Origin: Flavobacteriaceae bacterium
Lineage (GTDB): Bacteria > Bacteroidota > Bacteroidia > Flavobacteriales > Flavobacteriaceae
Reading direction: 5' to 3'
Length of the DNA: 50,079 nucleotides
Assembly (NCBI GenBank): GCA_027082925.1
Contig: JALWTD010000017.1
Span: forward strand, 386,246 to 436,324
Of the stretch, positions 7,941 to 16,461 are shown piece by piece. The notes beneath the pieces are model-generated. The model did no database searches, was not told the DNA's origin, and saw only the letters and a program-made list of their open reading frames with translations. Position 1 is the stretch's first letter. Each line of letters starts with the position of its first letter. The position numbers were made by a program, and so were the translations under genes.

Positions 7941-9458
7941 ATGCATAAACAACCTCTATTTTATATTGCTATTGTCCTAATTGCGCTTTCTTCGTGTAGA
8001 AAAGATTTTGACACCGTTCTAAGTACCGGAGAACTTTCTTTCTCAAAAGACACCGTTTATTTAGATACCGTTTTTACAAATATAGGCTCAAGTACTTACA
8101 GGTTAAAAGTTTATAATAAAAGTAACCAAGCTATTTCAATTCCATCAATAACACTGGGAAAAGGAACTAATTCGTTTTACAGATTAAATGTAGACGGAAC
8201 TCCTGGAAAATCGTTTGAAAATGTAGAAATACTAGCCAAAGACAGTATCTATATTTTTATAGAAACCACCATAGATTACACTCAAGTTACAGACCCTATT
8301 TATACAGATGCCATTGTTTTTGATAACGGAATAAACACCCAAGATGTAAAACTGGTAACTCTGGTTCAAGACGCCTATTTTTTATATCCTTCAAAAGATG
8401 CAAATGGAATTATAGAAACGATTAACTTAGGATTAGATGCTGATGGGAACCCCATAAACATCAATGGTTTCTACTTAAACGGAGACACGGTTTTTACAAA
8501 CGAAAAACCTTACGTTATTTACGGATACTGCGCAGTACCCGAAAATAGCTCGCTAACTATAAATGCCGGAGCAAAAATTTATTTTCATGCCAATTCCGGA
8601 TTAATTGTTAGTAATAGCGCAACTCTAAATGTGAATGGCAGCCTTTCTAATGAAGTTATTTTTGAGGGTGATAGACTAGAGTCCGATTTTAGTAATATAC
8701 CGGGACAGTGGGGCGCTATATGGCTACGAGAAGGAAGTATTAACAACAGTATCGACTACGCTATCATAAAAAATGCTTCCGTAGGTATTATTGCAGATGC
8801 TATTTCTAACATTACAACACCCACTTTAACCATTAAAAATAGTCAAATTTACAATAGTGCTAATTTTGGACTGTTAGGCAGAGAAACTTCTATTTACGGA
8901 GAAAACATAGTCATAAATAACAGCGGTCAATCATCTTTAGCTTGTACAATAGGTGGTAGCTATACATTTATACACTCTACATTTACCAACTTTTGGTCAA
9001 ATAGCTTTAGAGATTATCCTACAGTACTTATAAATAATTATTATACTTATACAGAAAACAATACCGAAATGGTGGTTATAAAAGATTTATCAACTGCTCA
9101 TTTTACCAACTGCATTATTGATGGAAATAATAATATTGAACTTGTTATTGATAAAGCTGAAGGTGCTATTTTTAACTATAAATTTGAAAATAACCTTTTT
9201 AAATTTGATGATTACAATAATGTATACGGAGGTATTCCTGAGTATAATTTTGAAGATTTAACATATTACTCTAACAATATTATTAATGGTTTTTCTGATT
9301 TTAAATCACCTCAAAATAACGAATTAATCATAGGAAACTCGTCTGATGCTATTCAAAATGCAGCTATTAGTGGTACACTTTTAGTTCCTTCAGACATTTT
9401 AGGGAATACTAGACCAACTCCTGCCGATATTGGAGCATATCAACACACAACATTTTAA
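7941..9458 (+). CDS. Beta-helix lipoprotein, conserved in Flavobacteriia, function unknown
   Basis: 505 residues with a lipoprotein signal (lipobox LSSC, Cys 19). Residues 30-150 look like an Ig or ASH-like beta-sandwich (LDTVFTNIGSSTYRLKVYN). Residues about 175-490 look like a right-handed parallel beta-helix: SLTINAGAKIYFHANSGLIV, LNVNGS, VIFEGDR, IKNSQIYNSANFGL, and the end PTPADIGAYQH, which is the usual end of such Pel-like repeats. No catalytic site is evident. It lies 41 bases after the cyclotransferase and 18 bases before the SDR, so it probably belongs to the same transcript. A surface or periplasmic structural role is only a guess. Confidence 0.75.
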   Translation: MHKQPLFYIAIVLIALSSCRKDFDTVLSTGELSFSKDTVYLDTVFTNIGSSTYRLKVYNKSNQAISIPSITLGKGTNSFYRLNVDGTPGKSFENVEILAKDSIYIFIETTIDYTQVTDPIYTDAIVFDNGINTQDVKLVTLVQDAYFLYPSKDANGIIETINLGLDADGNPININGFYLNGDTVFTNEKPYVIYGYCAVPENSSLTINAGAKIYFHANSGLIVSNSATLNVNGSLSNEVIFEGDRLESDFSNIPGQWGAIWLREGSINNSIDYAIIKNASVGIIADAISNITTPTLTIKNSQIYNSANFGLLGRETSIYGENIVINNSGQSSLACTIGGSYTFIHSTFTNFWSNSFRDYPTVLINNYYTYTENNTEMVVIKDLSTAHFTNCIIDGNNNIELVIDKAEGAIFNYKFENNLFKFDDYNNVYGGIPEYNFEDLTYYSNNIINGFSDFKSPQNNELIIGNSSDAIQNAAISGTLLVPSDILGNTRPTPADIGAYQHTTF

Positions 9459-9476
9459 CACTCAAATCATTTTCAA

Positions 9477-10157
9477 ATGAAAAATATAGTAATTACCGGA
9501 ACTAGCAGAGGTATTGGATTTGAATTAGTAAAAATTTTTGCAAAGAACAATTATAATGTATTGGCAATTTCAAGAAATTCGAAACCGCTAAACGCACTAA
9601 ACCTTCCCAACACAACTGTACTTTCTATAGATATTTCCAGTGAAAACGAATTAAAAAAAGTCGCTTCATTTGTAGCTAATAATTGGAAAAAAGTTGATGT
9701 GCTTATAAACAATGCCGGAAAACTCATAAACAAACCATTTGAAAAATTAACTCCTAACGATTTTTTAGAGGTTTATAAAGTAAATGTTTTTGCGGTTGCC
9801 GAGTTAATTAAGCTACTTATTCCCTATTTAAACAAAAATAGCCATGTAGTTAACATTAGCAGTATGGGTGGTATACAAGGAAGTACTAAATTTTCGGGGT
9901 TAGCTGCATACAGCTCCTCAAAAGGTGCCCTTATAACACTTACCGAGTTACTTGCTGAAGAATACAAAGAAAATCAAATAGCATTTAACACATTGGCTTT
10001 AGGTGCTGTTCAAACCGAAATGCTAGAAGAAGCGTTCCCTAATTACAAAGCTCCTATAACTGCGAAAGAGATGGCTAACTATATTTACAATTTTTCCCTT
10101 AACGGACATACGTTTTACAACGGAAAAACATTACAGGTATCTTCTACTACACCTTAA
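9477..10157 (+). CDS. Short-chain dehydrogenase/reductase
   Basis: 226 residues, a classical SDR of short length. Seen are the NAD(P)-binding TGTSRGIG at residues 7-14, NNAG near 78-81, the catalytic Ser in NISSMGG near 129, and YSSSK with Y145 and K149. The protein is cytoplasmic. The substrate cannot be told from the sequence. It stands three bases before the SprT-like gene and 18 after the beta-helix gene. Confidence 0.9.
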   Translation: MKNIVITGTSRGIGFELVKIFAKNNYNVLAISRNSKPLNALNLPNTTVLSIDISSENELKKVASFVANNWKKVDVLINNAGKLINKPFEKLTPNDFLEVYKVNVFAVAELIKLLIPYLNKNSHVVNISSMGGIQGSTKFSGLAAYSSSKGALITLTELLAEEYKENQIAFNTLALGAVQTEMLEEAFPNYKAPITAKEMANYIYNFSLNGHTFYNGKTLQVSSTTP

Positions 10158-10160
10158 GAG

Positions 10161-10751
10161 ATGATTAAATTGCTATCTAAATACCTTCCTGAAAAATCGG
10201 TTTCCCTCGTTCAAGATATTATAGAAAAATATCCCGCACAATTTAAAATTGTTAAAAACAGAAAAACAAAACATGGCGACTTTAAGAAAACAAAAGACTA
10301 TCGTCTAATTATTACAATTAATAACAATTTAAACAAATATCAATTTTTACTTACCCTCATTCATGAAATTGCGCATTTGGTTACTTACCGAGAATTTGGA
10401 CGTGTAAAACCTCACGGAACAGAATGGAAACAAAATTTTCAGCACCTAATGCTTCCTTTCTTAAATCCAGATATTTTTCCTTCAAAACTATTACCTTTTT
10501 TAGCAAATTACCTTAAAAACCCAAAAGCAAGTACCGGATCTGATGTAAATTTAACGTATGCCTTAAAGCAGTTTGACGAAAAGTCAGGAAAGAGTTTTAT
10601 ATTTGAACTTGAACATGGAAGTCTTTTCTTATACAACAATCAAACATATCAAAAAGGAAATAAAAGAAGAACTCGTTTTGAATGTACTCAAATAGCTACT
10701 AAAAAAATATATTTATTCAATCAAAATGCCGAAGTTAATTTATTAAAATAG
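10161..10751 (+). CDS. SprT-like zinc metalloprotease domain protein
   Basis: 196 residues. The zinc-binding HEIAH motif is at residues 68-72, followed by a third ligand candidate in PHGTEWKQNF, as in SprT/Spartan-like proteins. The C-terminal part contains EHGSLFLYNN...YQKGNKRRTRFECTQ, resembling the SprT zinc-ribbon position, but it has only one visible Cys instead of four, so this domain is degenerate. Function in Bacteroidota is not established; eukaryotic relatives cut DNA-protein crosslinks. Operon position: three bases after the SDR and five before manC. Confidence 0.85.
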   Translation: MIKLLSKYLPEKSVSLVQDIIEKYPAQFKIVKNRKTKHGDFKKTKDYRLIITINNNLNKYQFLLTLIHEIAHLVTYREFGRVKPHGTEWKQNFQHLMLPFLNPDIFPSKLLPFLANYLKNPKASTGSDVNLTYALKQFDEKSGKSFIFELEHGSLFLYNNQTYQKGNKRRTRFECTQIATKKIYLFNQNAEVNLLK

Positions 10752-10756
10752 CACCT

Positions 10757-11833
10757 ATGAAAACTAATTATTACGCCGTGATTATGGCTGGTGGCGTTGG
10801 CTCTAGATTTTGGCCGGTAAGCACTAAACAATTTCCTAAACAATTTCATGATATGTTAGGAACTGGTGAAACGCTTATTCAAAAAACATACAATAGATTA
10901 ACACATCTCATTCCTTCAAAAAATATATTGATAGCGACCAATGAAGATTATAAAGATATTGTTATAAACCAGCTACCTAAATTATCTTCAACACAACTAC
11001 TATTGGAGCCTGCAATGCGAAATACAGCGCCTTGTATATTGTACAGTGCTTTAAAAATTTACAAAGAAAATCCTGATGGAGTTATGATTGTAGCCCCTTC
11101 AGATCACTGGATAGAAAATGAACAAGAATTTATTCATAACGTGGAGACTGCTTTTCATTTTTGTGCACAAAATGACGCATTATTAACCCTTGGTATTAAA
11201 CCTTCATCACCAAATACCGGCTACGGATATATACAGTTTAACAATACCTGTAGCGCTATAAAAAATGTCAAAAATTTTACTGAAAAACCAAACTTAGAAA
11301 CCGCCAAGCACTTTATTAAAAGTGGAGATTATTTATGGAATGCCGGTATTTTTGTTTGGAGCGTAAAAAGCATTTTAAATGCTTTTCAAGAATTTTTACC
11401 TACAATGTTTAATCTTTTTAACAATGGTATTTCTTTATTAAACACTCCTTCTGAAACAGCTTTTATTGAAAACAATTATGCCAAATCAGAAAATATTTCT
11501 ATTGATTTTGGCATTATGGAGAAAGCCTCAAATGTGTATGTATTACCTGTAGATTTTGGATGGAATGACTTGGGTACTTGGGGTTCTTTATACCACAAAC
11601 TTGAAAAAGATTCAAACAAAAATGCTGTAAGTGGAGCTCATGTTATTTTTAGAGACGCCTCTAATAATATTGTTAAAACTCAACATGGAAAACGAATTGT
11701 AATACAAGGACTTAATGACTATATTGTTGTGGAAAATAACGATGTGATTTTAATATGTCCTAAGGATAAAGAACAAGAAATTAAAGAAATTACCTCGCAA
11801 GTGAAATCAGAATTTGGAGAAAATTTTGTTTAA
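10757..11833 (+). CDS. manC: Mannose-1-phosphate guanylyltransferase
   Basis: 358 residues, the monofunctional length without the isomerase domain. It makes GDP-mannose from mannose 1-phosphate and GTP for polysaccharide and glycoprotein glycans. The nucleotidyltransferase signature MAGGVGSRFWPVS is at about residues 10-22, with the conserved RNTAPC, APSDHWI, NTGYGYI, FTEKP and WNAGIFVW blocks. Cytoplasmic. It ends ten bases before the next start. Confidence 0.93.
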   Translation: MKTNYYAVIMAGGVGSRFWPVSTKQFPKQFHDMLGTGETLIQKTYNRLTHLIPSKNILIATNEDYKDIVINQLPKLSSTQLLLEPAMRNTAPCILYSALKIYKENPDGVMIVAPSDHWIENEQEFIHNVETAFHFCAQNDALLTLGIKPSSPNTGYGYIQFNNTCSAIKNVKNFTEKPNLETAKHFIKSGDYLWNAGIFVWSVKSILNAFQEFLPTMFNLFNNGISLLNTPSETAFIENNYAKSENISIDFGIMEKASNVYVLPVDFGWNDLGTWGSLYHKLEKDSNKNAVSGAHVIFRDASNNIVKTQHGKRIVIQGLNDYIVVENNDVILICPKDKEQEIKEITSQVKSEFGENFV

Positions 11834-11843
11834 AAATAGTACC

Positions 11844-13259
11844 ATGGAAAACTCAAATAACACCAATCAAAATTCAAATTCCCCCAACACCAATTTCAAG
11901 ACTATTTGGAGTAGCATCAAATTGTTTTTATATGAACTGCTTGATATTAGACACGATACAGATAAAAAAGGAACCATTGAAGATATAAAAGGAAATATTT
12001 CTATGAAAGGCCACACCGCATGGGTATTGGTTTTCTCTATTTTAATTGCTTCTATAGGTTTAAATATAAGCTCTACAGCTGTAGTCATTGGAGCAATGCT
12101 TATTTCTCCCTTAATGGGACCTATTTTGGGAGTAGGCTTATCAATAGGAATTAATGATATTGATACTTTAAAAAGGTCGTTGATAAATTTAGGTGTTATG
12201 GTAGGACTAAGTGTGGGTACGTCTTTTCTATTCTTTTTAATACCTATCTTTAGAAATGAAACACCTGAAATACTTGCCAGAACAGCACCCGATGTACGTG
12301 ATGTATTTATAGCAATTGCCGGTGGTTTAGCCTTAATTGTTGCTCTAAGCAGAAGAAATAAACAAACTAATACCATTGCTGGTGTTGCTATTGCAACAGC
12401 GCTAATGCCACCTTTATGCACTGCCGGATACGGACTTGCATCAGCCAATTTTAGCTATTTTTGGGGAGCAATGTTCTTGTTTACCATTAACACTATTTTT
12501 ATTGCTTTAGCTACGTTTGCTACCGTAAAGTTTTTAAGGTTCCCTATGGTTAAATACATTAATTCGACCAAAAGAAAGCGAATTGCCAGACTTGCCTCAT
12601 TTGTAGCTATACTTGTTTTCTCCGGAAGCATCTATTTATTTATAAACCTTTTTAAAGAAAATCAATTTAGACAAGCTGCAAAGCATTTAATTAACGATAT
12701 TAAAAGAAGTGGAATAAGTATTATAGATGAAGTAGATCACAATATAAATTATGAAAAAAATAGCGTTAAGCTGGTTGTATACGGAAATAAACTATCTAAT
12801 GACGATATTAGCTATTGGACATCTAAACTTCCTGAATATGGCTTAGAAAACACCAAATTAATCATACAACAAGGAGCCGATGACTCTGATTTACGATTAG
12901 AGGTTAAAAACCTAACTGATTTGTACACCCAAAATCAAAAAATTATTTCGTCAAGAGACGAATCTTTAAAAGAAAAAGAAAATAAAATACAATTGCTAGA
13001 AAATGAATTGTCAAAGTTTTACGATAACCAAATTCCCTTTCTTCAACTTAGTAAAGAAGCTAAAATAAATTACAATGGATTATCAGAAATTAGCTATGCC
13101 AACACTATCAAGACCAATTTTAAAAAAATTGATACGATAACTGTATTCTATTTAAAATGGTACGATACAATTCCTAATACTAAGCAACAAGAAGCGACGA
13201 TTAAAAAGTGGCTTAAAACAAGATTAAATTTAGACACACTCGTAATTAAAAGAGATTAA
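11844..13259 (+). CDS. DUF389 family membrane protein
   Basis: 471 residues from the ATG at 11844; an in-frame upstream ATG at 11814 would overlap manC by 20 bases and adds nothing conserved. The DUF389/TIGR00341 core (about residues 55-265) is clear: GHTAWVLVFSILIASIGLNI, STAVVIGAMLISPLMGPILG, ATALMPPLCTAGYGLA, with about six membrane segments. The C-terminal third is soluble, with a coiled-coil stretch (SRDESLKEKENKIQLLENEL, near 365-405). The function of the family is unknown. Last gene of the run, followed by a strong terminator. Confidence 0.88.
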   Translation: MENSNNTNQNSNSPNTNFKTIWSSIKLFLYELLDIRHDTDKKGTIEDIKGNISMKGHTAWVLVFSILIASIGLNISSTAVVIGAMLISPLMGPILGVGLSIGINDIDTLKRSLINLGVMVGLSVGTSFLFFLIPIFRNETPEILARTAPDVRDVFIAIAGGLALIVALSRRNKQTNTIAGVAIATALMPPLCTAGYGLASANFSYFWGAMFLFTINTIFIALATFATVKFLRFPMVKYINSTKRKRIARLASFVAILVFSGSIYLFINLFKENQFRQAAKHLINDIKRSGISIIDEVDHNINYEKNSVKLVVYGNKLSNDDISYWTSKLPEYGLENTKLIIQQGADDSDLRLEVKNLTDLYTQNQKIISSRDESLKEKENKIQLLENELSKFYDNQIPFLQLSKEAKINYNGLSEISYANTIKTNFKKIDTITVFYLKWYDTIPNTKQQEATIKKWLKTRLNLDTLVIKRD

Positions 13260-13260
13260 A

Positions 13261-13286
13261 AAAGCGAGGTTTAAAACCTCGCTTTT
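13261..13286. terminator. Intrinsic terminator after the DUF389 gene, also facing tRNA-Tyr
   Basis: GC-rich inverted repeat AAAGCGAGGTTT / AAACCTCGCTTT separated by one base (so a 4-6-base loop in practice), followed by a T run. It lies two bases past the DUF389 stop. Its A-tract side also offers a T run on the minus strand, so it may end the tRNA transcript from the right. Confidence 0.8.
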
Positions 13287-13290
13287 TGGG

Positions 13291-13371
<81 letters not shown>

Positions 13372-13382
13372 GGTATTTAATT

Positions 13383-13412
13383 AAAAAACTTCTCAAAATT
13401 GAGAAGTTTTTT
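13383..13412 (-). terminator. Hairpin with T run between tRNA-Lys and tRNA-Tyr
   Basis: A perfect 14-bp inverted repeat (13383-13396 and 13399-13412) with core ACTTCTC/GAGAAGT, two-base minimal loop, and T run on the minus strand. It lies one base after tRNA-Lys and 11 bases before tRNA-Tyr. It looks like a terminator for tRNA-Lys, or a processing hairpin. Confidence 0.6.
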
Positions 13413-13413
13413 G

Positions 13414-13486
13414 TGACCTGGCTGGGGCTCGAACCCAGGACCACCTCCTTAAAAGGGAGGTGCTCTACCAACTGAGCTACCAGGTC
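13414..13486 (-). tRNA. tRNA-Lys (anticodon TTT)
   Basis: 73 bases on the minus strand with acceptor stem GACCTGG/CCAGGTC, D-arm AGCTCAGTTGGTAGAGC, anticodon loop CTTTTAA, and T-arm GGGTTCGAGCCC. CCA is not encoded. Confidence 0.95.
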
Positions 13487-13506
13487 GTCTTTTCCCTTAG
13501 CGGGTG

Positions 13507-13537
13507 CAAATATATAAGGTTATTTTAAAAAAACAAA
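13507..13537 (-). promoter_or_regulatory. Promoter for the tRNA-Lys/tRNA-Tyr unit
   Basis: On the minus strand TTTG (13537-13534), 19-base spacer, TATATTTG (13514-13507). The inferred start near 13500 is about 14 bases before the mature tRNA-Lys 5' end. It lies just past the mlaF stop. Confidence 0.5.
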
Positions 13538-13544
13538 CTCTTTT

Positions 13545-14312
13545 TTATTTTGTTTTTTTTAAATAAGCATCTCGTACTTTTTTAAATAAATTTGAAGAAT
13601 ACACAAATTTTACAATTGCTTCATTTTCAGTCTCAAATATTTCTTTATTGGTTCCCTCCCATGCTTTTACGCCATCTTTTAAAAAAATTATTTTTTCACC
13701 TATTTCCATCACCGAATTCATATCATGAGAGTTTATAACCGTAATGATATTGTATTCTTTTGTAATTTCCTGAATTAAATTATCTATTACAATGGCTGTA
13801 TTTGGATCTAAACCTGAGTTAGGCTCATCGCAAAATAAATATTTAGGGTTCATAACAATTGCTCTGGCAATAGCAACACGCTTTTGCATACCTCCAGACA
13901 GCTCTGCAGGAAATTTTTTGTTTGCATTTTCTAAGTTTACTCTGTTTAAAACAACATTTACCCTTTCTAACATTTCCTCTTTAGAGTTTTCTGTAAACAT
14001 TTGTAAAGGAAACATAATATTTTCTTCCACAGTTAACGAATCGTACAAAGCACCTCCTTGAAAAACCATTCCTATTTCTTGTCTTAATTGACGATGTGAT
14101 TTAATATCGAGTTCGGTGTGTTTCCTTCCGTCAAATGATATAATTCCTTTTTCAGGAACTTGCAATCCTAATAAACATTTTAAAAAAACGGTTTTTCCTG
14201 AACCGCTTTGTCCAATTATCATGTTTGTTTTTCCTTTTTCAAAGGTTGTTGTAATTCCCTTTAAAACAGGAACTCCATCAAATTCTTTATGTAAATTATA
14301 AACTTCAATCAT
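13545..14312 (-). CDS. mlaF: MlaF-like ABC transporter ATP-binding protein
   Basis: 255 residues, a single nucleotide-binding domain. Walker A GQSGSGKT is at residues 34-41, the signature LSGGMQKRVAIARA near 140-155, and Walker B YLFCDEPNSGLDP near 160-172, followed by the switch His in INSHDM. The QKRVA signature and the neighbouring MlaE permease place it in the Mkl/MlaF family, which powers phospholipid transport between the membranes. Its start codon directly abuts the mlaE stop, so the two are translationally linked. No MlaD/MCE substrate-binding gene is in the window. Confidence 0.9.
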   Translation of the reverse strand: MIEVYNLHKEFDGVPVLKGITTTFEKGKTNMIIGQSGSGKTVFLKCLLGLQVPEKGIISFDGRKHTELDIKSHRQLRQEIGMVFQGGALYDSLTVEENIMFPLQMFTENSKEEMLERVNVVLNRVNLENANKKFPAELSGGMQKRVAIARAIVMNPKYLFCDEPNSGLDPNTAIVIDNLIQEITKEYNIITVINSHDMNSVMEIGEKIIFLKDGVKAWEGTNKEIFETENEAIVKFVYSSNLFKKVRDAYLKKTK

Positions 14313-15053
14313 CTAACTTAAAAGCATTTGAGTTAAGAAATAGTTCAGTAAAATAATAACGATACTTGTCCATACAACAGCTTGAGTACTTGCTCTTCCA
14401 ACTTCTAAGGAACCTCCTTTTACAAAATAACCATGATATGCTGGTATGGTTGCAATTACAAATGCAAAGACAAATGTTTTAATAAGCGCATATTGAATAA
14501 AAAAAGGATTAAATTCTAATTGAATTCCATAAATATAATCTTCGCTATGAAATAAATCGGTTAAAACTCCTGCTAAATATCCTCCGTAAATACCTAAAAA
14601 CATAGCCATTAACACTAATAAAGGATAAAAGAAAACGGCTGCAATAATTTTGGGAAGCACCAAGTAGTTTAGAGAATTTATACCCATCACTTCCAATGCA
14701 TCTATTTGTTCTGTTACACGCATTGTTCCTATGCTTGATGTAATGTATGAGCCTACTTTTCCGGCCAAAATAACACACATAAATGTTGGCGCAAATTCCA
14801 ATATCATCGATCTTTTAGTTGCAAAACCAATTAAGTGTTTTGGAATTAAAGGGCTATCAACATTTAATGCGGTTTGAATAGCAACTACTCCTCCAACAAA
14901 GAAAGAAATAAAAGCAATAATACCTAAAGATTTTAGCCCTAAGTCTTCAATTTCTCTAAATAACGTTTCTCTAAAAACCGACCATTTTTGTGGTTTTCTA
15001 AAAACCTGTTTAAGCATTATAAAATACTTACCTATATGCTCAACGTAGTTCAT
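14313..15053 (-). CDS. mlaE: MlaE-like ABC transporter permease
   Basis: 246 residues, the usual MlaE length, with five to six membrane segments. The conserved blocks VGGVVAIQTALN, CVILAGKVGSYITSSIGTMRVTEQIDALEVMG and the C-terminal ALIKTFVFAFVIATIPAYHGYFVKGGSLEVGRASTQAVV stretch (quoted in part) mark the family. It forms the inner-membrane channel of the phospholipid transporter with MlaF. First gene of a two-gene minus-strand unit; 159 bases separate it from the repeat lipoprotein gene, which ends in its own terminator. Confidence 0.9.
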   Translation of the reverse strand: MNYVEHIGKYFIMLKQVFRKPQKWSVFRETLFREIEDLGLKSLGIIAFISFFVGGVVAIQTALNVDSPLIPKHLIGFATKRSMILEFAPTFMCVILAGKVGSYITSSIGTMRVTEQIDALEVMGINSLNYLVLPKIIAAVFFYPLLVLMAMFLGIYGGYLAGVLTDLFHSEDYIYGIQLEFNPFFIQYALIKTFVFAFVIATIPAYHGYFVKGGSLEVGRASTQAVVWTSIVIILLNYFLTQMLLS

Positions 15054-15163
15054 TTAAATTTCTTTTTTGCTAAAATATTAAATTAGATGGTTATTTTGGT
15101 ATTTACAAGGTATAAATAAATAGAACATAGGTTACAAAAAATAAAACTTTACCTCTAGTAACG

Positions 15164-15191
15164 AAAAAACCCTCTTTTACGAGGGTTTTTT
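15164..15191 (-). terminator. Terminator of the Asp/Glu/His-repeat lipoprotein gene
   Basis: 11-bp stem AAAAAACCCTC / GAGGGTTTTTT with a 6-base loop, 22 bases past the stop on the minus strand, and T run on that strand. Confidence 0.8.
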
Positions 15192-15212
15192 TATCATCTA
15201 ATAGTTTATGTA

Positions 15213-16319
15213 CTATTTTACACCTACAGAACCACCTGTACCTGTTCCTGTTCCTGTACCTGTTCCTGTTCCTCCCGTAGAAGTTCCTGTCCCTGTTCCT
15301 CCAGTTGTTCCTCCAGTTGTTCCTCCCGTAGAAGTTCCTGTTCCTGTACCAGTTCCCGTAGGTTCTCCACCTGTTGATCCTCCGGTTGTTCCGTCTGTTG
15401 TATCATCGTCATCACCTTCTTCATCGTGGTCATCATCGTCACCTTCTTCGTCGTGATCTTCATCATCACCTTCTTCGTCGTGATCTTCATCGTCACCTTC
15501 TTCGTCGTGATCTTCATCGTCACCTTCTTCGTCGTGATCTTCATCATCACCTTCTTCGTCGTGATCTTCATCATCACCTTCTTCGTCGTGATCTTCATCG
15601 TCACCTTCTTCGTCGTGATCTTCATCATCACCTTCTTCGTCGTGATCTTCATCATCACCTTCTTCGTCGTGATCATCATCGTCGCCTTCTTCATCGTGAT
15701 CATCATCATCTTCATCGTCTTCTTCAGTCACAGCTTCTTGATTGTGATTTTGTGAATATTGGAAGTAATTTGCATCACTACCATTTTTATTTTGACCCTT
15801 AGCCCAAGCTGTTTCATACATTAAAGAATCTCCTCCTGTACCAATTTTAGCTACTTCAGCATATGCAGAAAGATAAAATGTGTCATCAAAAGCTATTGAT
15901 GGAATAAGATAATTTACTGACAGTTTTGAATCTGTATTGTTTTTAAAGTCCATTTGTTTTTCGAATACTCCAGAACCAAAATCTTGATTGTTTTTTGTTA
16001 GAAGAGTTGCTTCATTTCCTGCAAACAAGTGTGTAAACTTAAGTACCCAATCATTTTTAGAAGCATAGGTTACCGAAACATATTTTGTTCCGTTTTCTTC
16101 AATAGTTTTAACATTAATTTCACCAACAACAACACCGCTTTCTGTAATTAAAGGTGTTACAAACGAATTTTGGGGACTTCTTGAAGTTAAGCCCGAATTG
16201 TCTGTTGTAATGCTGAAATTGTTAGGGTTTGTTTGAAGAGTATCAAACGAATCATCTGTCTGACAGCTGGATAACATAGCTAATGTTACTACAGCTAAAA
16301 AAGTAATTTTTTTTAACAT
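15213..16319 (-). CDS. Lipoprotein with Asp/Glu/His nonapeptide repeats and Gly/Thr-rich tail
   Basis: 368 residues from the ATG at 16319, chosen because it gives MLKKITFLAVVTLAMLSSC, a lipoprotein signal with Cys 19; the frame to 16379 only adds a non-signal extension. Residues about 20-190 form a globular part of unknown family (YVSVTYASKNDWVLKFTHLF, AWAKGQ...YFQY). Residues about 203-301 are eleven tandem copies of a nonapeptide DD(E/D)DHDEEG, and the last 60 or so residues are Gly/Thr/Ser-rich (GTGTGT, STGGTTGG). The acidic/His repeat could bind calcium or other divalent metals; that is inference. It is monocistronic, with a terminator on its 3' side. The repeat DNA makes length change by slippage likely. 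Confidence 0.8.
   Translation of the reverse strand: MLKKITFLAVVTLAMLSSCQTDDSFDTLQTNPNNFSITTDNSGLTSRSPQNSFVTPLITESGVVVGEINVKTIEENGTKYVSVTYASKNDWVLKFTHLFAGNEATLLTKNNQDFGSGVFEKQMDFKNNTDSKLSVNYLIPSIAFDDTFYLSAYAEVAKIGTGGDSLMYETAWAKGQNKNGSDANYFQYSQNHNQEAVTEEDDEDDDDHDEEGDDDDHDEEGDDEDHDEEGDDEDHDEEGDDEDHDEEGDDEDHDEEGDDEDHDEEGDDEDHDEEGDDEDHDEEGDDEDHDEEGDDDDHDEEGDDDDTTDGTTGGSTGGEPTGTGTGTGTSTGGTTGGTTGGTGTGTSTGGTGTGTGTGTGTGGSVGVK
15415..15711 (-). repeat. 27-bp tandem repeat, 11 copies
   Basis: The hexamer CCTTCT recurs every 27 bases from 15415 to 15685 on the plus strand, giving eleven units. Units differ only at a few silent or Asp/Glu-changing positions (TCATCG versus TCATCA). The period is a multiple of three, so all frames stay open, which explains the long shadow frames on both strands. 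Confidence 0.95.
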
Positions 16320-16409
16320 ATTAATAGTCTTTGAGGGGTTTATAGCTAGCAATTTACAAAATTCAAAAAAGACAAGCAACTAATATTCAACATTTTATTT
16401 AAAAAAAAT

Positions 16410-16436
16410 AAAAAAGCCCTTAATAATAAAGGGCTC
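16410..16436 (-). terminator. Terminator of the porU-to-KAS III operon
   Basis: Inverted repeat AGCCCTT (16415-16421) and AAGGGCT (16429-16435), with the A tract at 16402-16414 giving a T run on the minus strand, 26 bases past the ketoacyl-ACP synthase stop. Confidence 0.75.
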
Positions 16437-16461
16437 TAAAAGATTTTATTTTAACAGAAGA

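Noticed and set aside
13528-13556. Terminator after mlaF
   Set aside because: Only an A/T-only inverted repeat is present at the mlaF end, too weak to call.
15415-15711. Possible CRISPR array
   Set aside because: Units are contiguous with no variable spacers, and they lie in one coding frame.
15208-15802. Several long open frames on both strands across the repeat
   Set aside because: They come from the 27-bp period, which keeps every frame open. The minus-strand frame with a lipoprotein signal is the only one with a sensible start and domain.
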